Shown: one piece after another, positions 22,623 through 29,001 of the stretch
Layout: each line of letters begins with the position of its first letter
Numbering within the stretch: the first letter of the stretch is position 1
Origin: Lachnospiraceae bacterium UBA5895
GTDB lineage: Bacteria; Bacillota; Clostridia; Lachnospirales; Lachnospiraceae
Direction of reading: 5' to 3'
Length of the DNA: 29,001 nt
Assembly (NCBI GenBank): GCA_002431915.1
Contig: DJEP01000009.1
Location: 5,876-34,876, forward strand
Translations under genes and position numbers: made by a program
The notes under the pieces: model-generated
Databases searched by the model: none
What the model was told of the DNA's origin: nothing
The model's input: only the letters and a program-made list of their open reading frames with translations

Positions 22623-23147
22623 ATGAAAAAGTTGGAAGAATATGTAAAGAGTATCCCTGATTTCCCTGAGAAAGGTATTATTTTCCGTGATGTGACAAGC
22701 GTATTACAGGATGCGGACGGACTGCATCTGGCAATCGACACCATGCAGGAGAAGATCAGGGATCTGGATTACGATGTGGTAGTCGGTCCCGAATCCCGCG
22801 GATTTATCTTCGGAACACCGATTGCATACAATAATCATAAACCATTTGTACTGATTCGTAAAAAGGGCAAGCTTCCCAGAGAGACCGTGTCCACCACTTA
22901 CGATCTGGAATACGGTACCGCAACCATCGAGATGCACAAGGACAGCATTAAGCCAGGTCAGAAGGTTCTGATCGTGGATGATCTGATCGCTACCGGCGGT
23001 ACCACCGAGGCTATGATCAGACTGATCGAGTCTCTGGGCGGCGAAGTAGCAGGAGTTGTAGTACTGATTGAACTGGCAGGATTGAAAGGTCGTGAGCGGA
23101 TCAGCAAATACCGCCTGGAGTCAGCCATCCGCTACGAGGGAAAGTAA
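22623..23147 (+). CDS. apt: Adenine phosphoribosyltransferase
   Basis: Purine-salvage enzyme that makes AMP from adenine and PRPP. The 174-residue protein matches the family length and has FPEKGIIFRD (14-23), VVVGPESRGF (52-61) and the PRPP-binding loop VLIVDDLIATGGTT (115-128). GAGAAAGG lies upstream of ATG 22623. rel follows 35 bases after the stop, the arrangement also found in Bacillus, so purine salvage and ppGpp synthesis are probably co-transcribed. Confidence 0.96.
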   Translation: MKKLEEYVKSIPDFPEKGIIFRDVTSVLQDADGLHLAIDTMQEKIRDLDYDVVVGPESRGFIFGTPIAYNNHKPFVLIRKKGKLPRETVSTTYDLEYGTATIEMHKDSIKPGQKVLIVDDLIATGGTTEAMIRLIESLGGEVAGVVVLIELAGLKGRERISKYRLESAIRYEGK

Positions 23148-23182
23148 GGCATCGATAAAAAATATATGGAGCTGTTTCATCT

Positions 23183-25498
23183 ATGACAGAAGAGAAGAAC
23201 GAAGTCATTTTTGATGATGACAAGATAAGTAAATCAGAAGAATTCGTGAATCCGGATGAATTATATCAGGAGCTTATTCGCTGTGTGCAGAAATACCATC
23301 CCAGTGATGATATTTCCATGATCGAGAAAGCCTATAAGGTGGCAAGTGAGGCACATAAGAATCAGTTCCGGAAGTCCGGGGAACCCTATATCATCCATCC
23401 TTTGAATGTAGCCATCATTCTGGCGGATCTGAAGCTGGATAAGGAGACCATCGTGGCAGGTATCCTGCACGATGTAGTGGAAGATACCGTGATGACGGAG
23501 GATGACCTGCGGAGAGAATTCGGAGATGACGTGGCACTTCTGGTAGACGGCGTGACGAAACTGGAAAAGATCCCTCTGTCCGGCAACGGAGAGCAGTCGG
23601 ATGCCAAGCTGGAGATGCAGGCGGAGAATCTGCGTAAGATGTTCCTCGCCATGGCGAAGGATATCCGTGTCATTATGATCAAGCTGGCGGATCGTCTGCA
23701 CAATATGCGTACGTTAAAGTACAAAACACCCGAGAGCCAGCAGAGAATTGCCAAGGAGACATTGGAAATCTATTGTCCCATTGCGCAGAGGCTAGGTATC
23801 AGTAAGCTGAAGATCGAACTGGATGACCTGTCCTTAAAATATTTGGAGCCGGATATCTATTACGATCTGGTGGATAAGATTGCTGTGCGTAAGAGCGTCC
23901 GTGAAAAATATATCCAGGGCATTGTGGATGAAGTCAGCGAACATATAAAAAATGCCGGCATTGAAGCCAAAGTCGATGGTCGTGTAAAACATTTTTTCAG
24001 TATCTATAAGAAGATGAAAAACCAGCATAAGACGCTGGATCAGATTTATGATCTCTTCGCAGTGCGTATCATCGTGGAGACTGTGAAGGACTGTTATGCG
24101 GCACTGGGAGTGATCCATGAAATGTATAAACCCATTCCGGGACGTTTCAAGGATTACATCGCCATGCCAAAAGCAAATATGTACCAGTCGCTGCACACCA
24201 CATTGATCGGCAGCAACGGGCAGCCTTTCGAGATCCAGATCCGTACCTTCGAGATGCACCGCGTGGCGGAATACGGTATTGCGGCTCACTGGAAGTACAA
24301 GGAGGCTTCCGATGGCAAAAAGCCGGAAGTACAGGAAGAAGAGAAGCTGGTATGGCTGCGCCAGATCCTGGAGTGGCAGCGGGATATGTCGGATAACAAG
24401 GAGTTCATGAATCTGCTGAAGAACGATCTGGATCTGTTTTCCGACAGCGTGTACTGTTTTACACCTACCGGTGAGGTCAAGAATCTTCCGGCAGGATCCA
24501 CACCCATTGACTTTGCCTACAGTATTCACTCTGCCGTGGGCAATAAGATGGTAGGTGCCAGAGTCAATGGAAAACTGGTCACCATTGATTACAAGATCAA
24601 TAACGGAGACCGGATCGAGATCATTACCTCCCAGAACTCCAAGGGCCCCAGCCGTGACTGGCTGAATGTGGTAAAAAGTACCCAGGCCAAGAACAAGATT
24701 AATCAGTGGTTCAAGAATGAATTAAAAGAAGACAATATTTTAAAAGGCAAGGAATTGCTCTCCACTTATTGCAAAGCAAGAGGTGTCAACCTTGCAAACC
24801 TGCAGAAGCAGGAATACATGGATGCCATTATGCGTAAGTACGGATTCCGTGACTGGGATTCCGTTCTGGCAGCCATGGGACACGGTGCCTTAAAAGAGGG
24901 GCAGATCGTCAATAAGATGCAGGAACTCTATGACCGCGACCATAAGAAAGAGATGACCAACGAGGAAGTTCTGGCCAGCATTGCGGAGAATAATGCAGCA
25001 AATGCACAGAGCGGTGCCGGCAAACCCGTCCTCATGAAGTCCAAGAGCGGTATCGTGGTAAAGGGCATCGCAGATCTGTCGGTACGTTTTTCCAAGTGCT
25101 GTTCACCGGTACCGGGAGATGAGATCGTAGGTTATGTCACCCGCGGAAGAGGTATTTCCATTCATCGTACCGACTGTATCAATATTATCAATCTGCCGGA
25201 GATGGAACGTGCCAGACTGATCGATGCAGAGTGGCAGCCGGAGGAGGCACATGCGGAGAAATATCTGGCAGAGATCAAAATCTATGCCAATAACCGTAAC
25301 GGTCTGCTGGCAGATATCTCCAAGGCACTGACGGAGAAAAATATTGACATTATGTCCATGAATACCAGAACCAGCAGACAGGGACTGGCTACGCTGCAGA
25401 CGACTTTCGAAATCAGCAGCAGAGAAGAATTGAACCGTATCATTGACAAGATCCGTGGTATTGAGAGTGTCATTGATATTGAAAGAACCACGGGTTAA
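23183..25498 (+). CDS. rel: Bifunctional (p)ppGpp synthetase/hydrolase, Rel/RSH family
   Basis: Makes and degrades (p)ppGpp in the stringent response. The 771-residue protein has the standard order: HD hydrolase (H72, HD at 96-97, EDT following), synthetase domain (about 240-370) with YQSLHTT, a TGS domain (about 421-485), a conserved-cysteine region (RFSKCCSPVPGD) and a C-terminal ACT domain (about 698-771). RFKD at 321-324 is the R-x-K-D motif of bifunctional Rel enzymes rather than the E-x-D-D of RelA, and the intact HD motif agrees. It lies between apt and an MBL-fold hydrolase. Confidence 0.97.
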   Translation: MTEEKNEVIFDDDKISKSEEFVNPDELYQELIRCVQKYHPSDDISMIEKAYKVASEAHKNQFRKSGEPYIIHPLNVAIILADLKLDKETIVAGILHDVVEDTVMTEDDLRREFGDDVALLVDGVTKLEKIPLSGNGEQSDAKLEMQAENLRKMFLAMAKDIRVIMIKLADRLHNMRTLKYKTPESQQRIAKETLEIYCPIAQRLGISKLKIELDDLSLKYLEPDIYYDLVDKIAVRKSVREKYIQGIVDEVSEHIKNAGIEAKVDGRVKHFFSIYKKMKNQHKTLDQIYDLFAVRIIVETVKDCYAALGVIHEMYKPIPGRFKDYIAMPKANMYQSLHTTLIGSNGQPFEIQIRTFEMHRVAEYGIAAHWKYKEASDGKKPEVQEEEKLVWLRQILEWQRDMSDNKEFMNLLKNDLDLFSDSVYCFTPTGEVKNLPAGSTPIDFAYSIHSAVGNKMVGARVNGKLVTIDYKINNGDRIEIITSQNSKGPSRDWLNVVKSTQAKNKINQWFKNELKEDNILKGKELLSTYCKARGVNLANLQKQEYMDAIMRKYGFRDWDSVLAAMGHGALKEGQIVNKMQELYDRDHKKEMTNEEVLASIAENNAANAQSGAGKPVLMKSKSGIVVKGIADLSVRFSKCCSPVPGDEIVGYVTRGRGISIHRTDCINIINLPEMERARLIDAEWQPEEAHAEKYLAEIKIYANNRNGLLADISKALTEKNIDIMSMNTRTSRQGLATLQTTFEISSREELNRIIDKIRGIESVIDIERTTG

Positions 25499-25556
25499 AT
25501 GTGGTGATGCCGGGAAAAGCGGCGGAACCGGGCAGAAAACAGAAAGTGAGTGTATT

Positions 25557-26219
25557 ATGAGCAATATCCGTATCGGGCATATGACACTGGGGATCTACCA
25601 GACCAACTGTTACTTTGTGTACAGAGAAGACAGCGACAAGGTGCTGGTATTTGATCCCGCAGATCACGGGGAGAAAATAGAAGCGGCACTGGAACAACAT
25701 GGTCTGCATACAACGGCCATTTTGCTGACCCATGGGCATTTTGATCATATCGGCGGCTGCGCGGAACTGAAGGCGGCAGCGACTGCTTATGCCGGAGAGC
25801 ACGGAACGGAAGCTGTAAAGGTCTATGCCGGGGAAGCGGAGAGGGATTTTCTGCTGGATACGAAGAGCAATCTGTCGAAAGATATGGGGCATCCGGTAAC
25901 GGTCACCGCAGATGTGTATTTGAAGGACGGTGAGGAACTGAACCTGGACGGCATCCGGATCAAAGTCCTGGCAACGCCCGGACATACCGCAGGCGGCATC
26001 AGCTATTATTTTCCGGAGGGGGGTTTTCTGATCTGCGGGGATACCCTGTTTCAGGAATCTGTGGGCAGAACCGATATGCCCACCGGCAGTATGAGCACGC
26101 TGGTGCGCTCGGTGAAAGAGAAGCTGTTTACCCTGCCGGAGGAGACAGTGGTCTATCCGGGACACGGCGACAGCACCACCATCGGACATGAGAAGAAATA
26201 TAATCCATTTTGTGTATAA
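25557..26219 (+). CDS. MBL-fold metallohydrolase (glyoxalase II-like)
   Basis: A 220-residue protein with the metallo-beta-lactamase motif THGHFDH at 58-64 (H59, H61, D63, H64), a later TPGHTAGG and a GDTLF stretch, and PGHGDSTT near the end, all metal ligands of the glyoxalase II/YcbL type. The physiological substrate is unknown. Homologues often sit between rel and hemZ in Clostridia. ATG 25557 has GAAAGTGAG upstream; the open frame reaches into the end of rel but without a ribosome site. The TAA stop lies within the left terminal repeat of the element at 26216-26505. Confidence 0.88.
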   Translation: MSNIRIGHMTLGIYQTNCYFVYREDSDKVLVFDPADHGEKIEAALEQHGLHTTAILLTHGHFDHIGGCAELKAAATAYAGEHGTEAVKVYAGEAERDFLLDTKSNLSKDMGHPVTVTADVYLKDGEELNLDGIRIKVLATPGHTAGGISYYFPEGGFLICGDTLFQESVGRTDMPTGSMSTLVRSVKEKLFTLPEETVVYPGHGDSTTIGHEKKYNPFCV

Positions 26220-26505
26220 CTATTCAGAGCTATATAAATAGCGTCAGATATTCGTCGAATTGGCATTCGTAAGAATATTTTATGATATTTATATGGCGAA
26301 GTAACCACCATGAGCAAATAATAAATTCTACCCAATATTCGCATATTTTTATGCTCATATCGGGGCGGGTCCTAAGGTCTTTCACCCACTTATGAGCAAG
26401 CTCATGTGGGTTTAGACCTTTTGACCCTGGCATCATAATATGCAGACATGTTATTTAGGAAAGCTGCGTAGCAGCGGTTTTGCGAACGGGGTTCTGAATA
26501 ATTAT
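26216..26505 (+). repeat. Intergenic structured repeat, long copy (copy B)
   Basis: A 290-bp element with 12-bp terminal inverted repeats (26216-26227, 26494-26505; one mismatch). It aligns with the reverse complement of 6716-6870 over its outer parts, including GGCGAAGTAACCAC and CGGTTTTGCGAA, but has a 138-bp insert at 26319-26456. Internal stems: ATATTC/GAATAT (26248-26253, 26273-26278) enclosing CGAAT/ATTCG, inside a 9-bp outer stem, and GCTGC/GCAGC (26463-26467, 26471-26475). The insert has its own long hairpin (26374-26420). The last bases overlap the predicted -10 box of hemZ. Confidence 0.85.
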
Positions 26506-26508
26506 AAT
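26480..26508 (+). promoter_or_regulatory. Candidate outward promoter of hemZ at the edge of the repeat
   Basis: TTGCGA (26480-26485) inside the element and a perfect TATAAT (26503-26508) straddling its edge are 17 bases apart. The predicted transcript begins near 26515 and carries an 8-bp hairpin (AGGCACAG 26522-26529, CTGTGCCT 26540-26547) before hemZ. The -35 matches only 4 of 6 consensus bases. Confidence 0.5.
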
Positions 26509-26602
26509 AGTGAAATACATCAGGCACAGACAAAGGTTTCTGTGCCTAAATTGTGCCTGCGTTTTTGCAGATGCGGGCGAAAGGAAAGGTACAGGTAATA
26601 AC

Positions 26603-28054
26603 GTGAAAGTAGTGAAATTATCCCATCCCAATTATGAATATGATGTGCATTCTCTGGTGAAAGCTTTTTATGCGGAGGAGCAGGTTACGGTCATCACTCC
26701 GGAGACGAAGCCGGAGAAGCTGGCAGAACTGGAACCGCAGGTCAGCCTGGAAATCGAACTGGGAGACACCGGGGCGAAAATCCGTGTGGGTGAAGAGACT
26801 TTTCTGTGGGATGCGGCATCGGAGAAAATTGCAGATGGGTATAAGAACGGCCTGAAACGTTTCCTGTACCGTACTTTAAGCAAGGTGACCGGGCAGGAGC
26901 TTCCCTGGGGAAACCTTACCGGCATCCGCCCGACGAAGATCGCTTACGGTATGCTGGAGGAAGGCAGAAGTGATGCGGAGATTCTGAATTTCATGGAGCA
27001 GAGCCATTATGTCAGCGAAGAGAAGGCACTCTTGGGAATCGATATTGCGAAGAGAGAGCGGGATCTGTTAAAGGATATTCACTATGAGGGCGGCTACAGT
27101 CTGTACATCGGTATTCCATTCTGCCCCACGACCTGCCTGTACTGCTCCTTCACTTCTTATCCCATTGCGGCATTCCGCAAGCAGGTAGATGCTTATGTAG
27201 ATGCTGTCATCAAAGAAATGGATTATGTGGCAGAAAATTTTAAGGATAAAGTGCTGGATACGGTCTATATCGGCGGCGGTACGCCCACCACACTGGAACC
27301 GGAGCAGCTGGATCGTCTGGTCACGGCGCTAAAGACCAGGTTTGATTTTTCTACGGTGAGGGAATTCACTGTGGAGGCCGGTCGTGCCGACAGCATCACA
27401 AGAGGAAAGCTGGAAGTACTGTACCGCCATCAGGTCAGCCGCATCTCCGTGAATCCCCAGACCATGAAGCAGGAGACCCTGGACATTATCGGCAGAAAAG
27501 CCAGCGTGGAACAGGTACTTACGGCATATCGGCTGGCGAGAGAAGTCGGCTTCGACAACATTAATATGGATTTGATCCTGGGACTGCCAGGAGAACTGGA
27601 AGCAGATGTACAGCGCACTATTGACAAAGTGGTGGAACTGGCACCGGACAGTCTGACCGTGCATTCGCTGGCCATCAAACGGGCGTCCCGTCTGAACCGG
27701 TGGATCCAGGAGAACGGTGTCTCCATGCTCCGCAACACAGATGAGACCATGAAGATCGCGGCGGCGGGAGCAGAGAAACTGGGAATGAAACCGTATTACC
27801 TCTATCGCCAGAAGAACATGTCCGGCAACTTCGAGAACACCGGTTACGCCCGCCCCGGCAAATACGGGTTGTATAATATCCTCATCATGGAGGAGAAACA
27901 GACCATCGTGGCTCTGGGAGCCGGTTCAATTACCAAGAGAGTTTTCTCCGATGGGCGGATCGAAAGATGCGATAATGTCAAGGATGTAGGGCTTTATATC
28001 GAAAAGATTGATGAGATGATTGAGCGGAAGCAGAAACTTTTTGCAGAAGAATAA
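26603..28054 (+). CDS. hemZ: Coproporphyrinogen dehydrogenase-type radical SAM enzyme HemZ
   Basis: A 483-residue radical SAM protein of the HemZ branch of the HemN/HemW family, named for oxygen-independent coproporphyrinogen oxidation; the exact reaction of HemZ is less certain than that of HemN. It has the family N-terminal domain with LTGIRPTK (105-112), the cluster motif C174-x3-C178-x2-C181 followed by SF, then GGGTPT, TVEAGR and DLILGLPGE. The start GTG 26603 is chosen by N-terminal similarity to Bacillus HemZ, with a weak AGGT site nearby; an in-frame ATG at 26510 overlaps the predicted promoter. In Firmicutes it commonly precedes hisS and aspS, but here other DNA follows. Confidence 0.92.
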   Translation: MKVVKLSHPNYEYDVHSLVKAFYAEEQVTVITPETKPEKLAELEPQVSLEIELGDTGAKIRVGEETFLWDAASEKIADGYKNGLKRFLYRTLSKVTGQELPWGNLTGIRPTKIAYGMLEEGRSDAEILNFMEQSHYVSEEKALLGIDIAKRERDLLKDIHYEGGYSLYIGIPFCPTTCLYCSFTSYPIAAFRKQVDAYVDAVIKEMDYVAENFKDKVLDTVYIGGGTPTTLEPEQLDRLVTALKTRFDFSTVREFTVEAGRADSITRGKLEVLYRHQVSRISVNPQTMKQETLDIIGRKASVEQVLTAYRLAREVGFDNINMDLILGLPGELEADVQRTIDKVVELAPDSLTVHSLAIKRASRLNRWIQENGVSMLRNTDETMKIAAAGAEKLGMKPYYLYRQKNMSGNFENTGYARPGKYGLYNILIMEEKQTIVALGAGSITKRVFSDGRIERCDNVKDVGLYIEKIDEMIERKQKLFAEE

Positions 28055-28075
28055 AAGGGTTTTTCTTCCTGAAAT

Positions 28076-28116
28076 AGTACATCAAATGAGGGTTAGTACA
28101 TCAAAAGTACATCAAA
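28076..28116 (+). repeat. Three direct repeats AGTACATCAAA, possible recombinase arm sites
   Basis: The 11-mer occurs at 28076-28086, 28095-28105 and 28106-28116, just 21 bases after the hemZ stop. Short clustered direct repeats at an element edge resemble arm-type binding sites of tyrosine recombinases. The sequence between the hemZ stop and the first repeat also has a GAAGAA/TTCTTC inverted pair (28046-28051, 28063-28068) that may act as a weak terminator. Confidence 0.5.
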
Positions 28117-28179
28117 AAAATACCCAATCATACTGAATAACCTGTGAGATGTATTGAAGCAACCTAATAACTGTGCCTT

Positions 28180-28219
28180 AAAGGACGAATTCATTTTAGA
28201 AGATGAGTTCGTCCTTTTC
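28180..28219 (+). terminator. Intrinsic terminator
   Basis: AAAGGACGAA (28180-28189) pairs perfectly with TTCGTCCTTT (28208-28217), followed by T. It separates hemZ and the direct repeats from the genes to the right. Confidence 0.8.
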
Positions 28220-28236
28220 TGTTATAGTCAATTATT

Positions 28237-28272
28237 TAACACTATATGGTGCAGCAGCAACAGATAGTGTTA
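28237..28272. repeat. Inverted repeat upstream of the DUF6075 gene
   Basis: TAACACTAT (28237-28245) and ATAGTGTTA (28264-28272) form a perfect 9-bp inverted pair with an 18-base spacer. A second small hairpin, CGGAT/ATCCG, lies at 28289-28305. Either could be an operator or leader structure. No clear promoter is seen in 28220-28329. Confidence 0.5.
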
Positions 28273-28329
28273 TGAGCAAGTAGCAAAGCGGATTGCGAAT
28301 ATCCGTTTGACATCAAGGAGGAAAAGAAC

Positions 28330-28788
28330 ATGAACAGTACAGCGTTAGGTGCAGAGAACATTATTTTTATCAGCGAAGCACATGAAAAATTCTACTATGA
28401 AAAATTAAAAGAGGTACGCTATCAGGATGTGTATCACAAGGCACTTTGCTATTGCCTTGGTATCAGTGATGATACGAGAAGAAATATCAATAGCATCTAT
28501 GATTTTAAAACAGGATGTGTAAAAACAGAGTGTCTGCATGAAGGCTGGCAGACCAGTGGAAGCATGAAGGTTATACGAATGGCATTTAACCTGTATTGCA
28601 ATGGCACACCGAGTGTAGATGATTACACAGAAGCAGAGGAACAGTTAAACGAGTGCAGACAGTATGTAGTGGATGACTTGTTCTGCTGCGCCTATGCACC
28701 ATTCTTTTGGCAGGCAATACAGATTCGATATCCGGATTGTGCGGTCTATAACCGGGAACTGTATGCCTTATTTGGAGGAGCAGATTAA
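28330..28788 (+). CDS. DUF6075-family protein, mobile-element associated
   Basis: A 152-residue soluble protein. It resembles DUF6075 proteins: an N-terminal F-I-S-x2-H-E-x-F-Y pattern, DVYHKALCYCLGISDDTRRNI (about 33-53), the LHEGWQTSGS motif (69-78) and a C-terminal YAPFFWQAI-x-IRYP segment. No catalytic function is known. In my knowledge of gut Clostridia this family is usually carried on integrative elements. AAGGAGG upstream fixes the start. The stop overlaps the start of the next gene (TAATG). By eye its base composition is more AT-rich than hemZ. Confidence 0.72.
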   Translation: MNSTALGAENIIFISEAHEKFYYEKLKEVRYQDVYHKALCYCLGISDDTRRNINSIYDFKTGCVKTECLHEGWQTSGSMKVIRMAFNLYCNGTPSVDDYTEAEEQLNECRQYVVDDLFCCAYAPFFWQAIQIRYPDCAVYNRELYALFGGAD

Positions 28789-28967
28789 TGTTAAAAGTCA
28801 GAGTAATGGGAACGAAGAATGATATTGCATGGTTTCAGAAAATCTTACAGCGTCATCCCAAAATCGAAGTATTAGAAATATCAGAACTTTATAGCAACAA
28901 AGGAACAAACAAATATTACAGAGCTTATGCGGAAGTGCAGAAGAGCAATGTAAAGAGCAGCAGATAA
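28788..28967 (+). CDS. Small DUF3970-like protein
   Basis: A 59-residue protein beginning MLKVRVMGTKNDIAWFQKIL and containing ISELYSNKGTNKYYRAYAEV (31-50). The pattern, an initial beta strand, the GTK-x-D-x2-WF motif and a late NKG-x-N-x-YY-R-x-Y, resembles the DUF3970 family of small element-borne proteins. Its ATG overlaps the DUF6075 stop codon by one base, so translation is coupled; GGAGGAG lies about 11 bases upstream. Function is unknown. The remaining 34 bases of the window hold nothing recognised. Confidence 0.65.
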   Translation: MLKVRVMGTKNDIAWFQKILQRHPKIEVLEISELYSNKGTNKYYRAYAEVQKSNVKSSR

Positions 28968-29001
28968 AAGCAAAATAGTAATAGGCTCTCGGAATCATGA
29001 G

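Noticed and set aside
28076..28116. Possible CRISPR-like array of AGTACATCAAA
   Set aside because: Only three 11-base units with spacers of 8 and 0 bases; no spacer structure and no cas genes. Recombinase arm sites are a better reading.

Overview
The window looks like chromosomal DNA of a spore-forming anaerobic Firmicute, most probably a member of the Lachnospiraceae (class Clostridia). The signs are a SpoIIM homologue, an oxygen-sensitive glycyl-radical ribonucleotide reductase (nrdD-nrdG), strong AGGAGG-type ribosome sites, TTGACA/TATAAT-type promoters, the Firmicute neighbourhood apt-rel-MBL hydrolase-hemZ, and several gene families common in gut Lachnospiraceae (DUF5685, DUF6075). No genus is assigned.

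Layout. 1-240 holds the tail of a repeat and a terminator. 240-6586 carries spoIIM, aroF (DAHP synthase, reverse), an NhaC-type antiporter with glf (UDP-galactopyranose mutase), then on the reverse strand a PAP2 phosphatase-like protein and a diacylglycerol-kinase-like lipid kinase. glyA (6915-8153) has its own promoter, and its 5' leader contains a structured repeat. An operon for the aspartate family of amino acids follows: ACT-domain regulator, hom, lysC (8328-11382). A TetR regulator (reverse) is divergent from an MntP-like membrane protein and a SPASM-type radical SAM protein, with a perfect palindrome between them. 14354-16339 is a three-gene module: membrane zinc ribbon, DUF5685 protein, J-domain protein with a Cys/Gly-rich tail. 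nrdD-nrdG follows, behind a promoter and two phased NrdR-box-like sites. An HD-GYP gene (19305-20564) is broken by several frameshifts. 20932-28054 runs SEC-C protein, DUF308 protein, CBS-pair protein, apt, rel (bifunctional ppGpp enzyme), MBL-fold hydrolase and hemZ. From about 28060 to the end the sequence changes to short direct repeats, a terminator, an inverted repeat, and DUF6075 and DUF3970-like genes. This looks like the edge of an integrated mobile element.

The observations most worth a second look are three. (1) An intergenic repeat family has copies at 6716-6870 and, inverted and with a 138-bp insert, at 26216-26505. Both copies have terminal inverted repeats and internal hairpins whose paired bases differ in compensating ways. 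One copy lies in the glyA leader; the edge of the other supplies a plausible hemZ promoter. (2) The zinc ribbon/DUF5685/J-domain module includes a DUF5685 protein with two Asp-rich motifs resembling those of isoprenoid synthases. (3) The mobile-element boundary lies directly behind hemZ.

Promoter calls were made by eye from -35/-10 matches and spacing. No database search or folding program was used.
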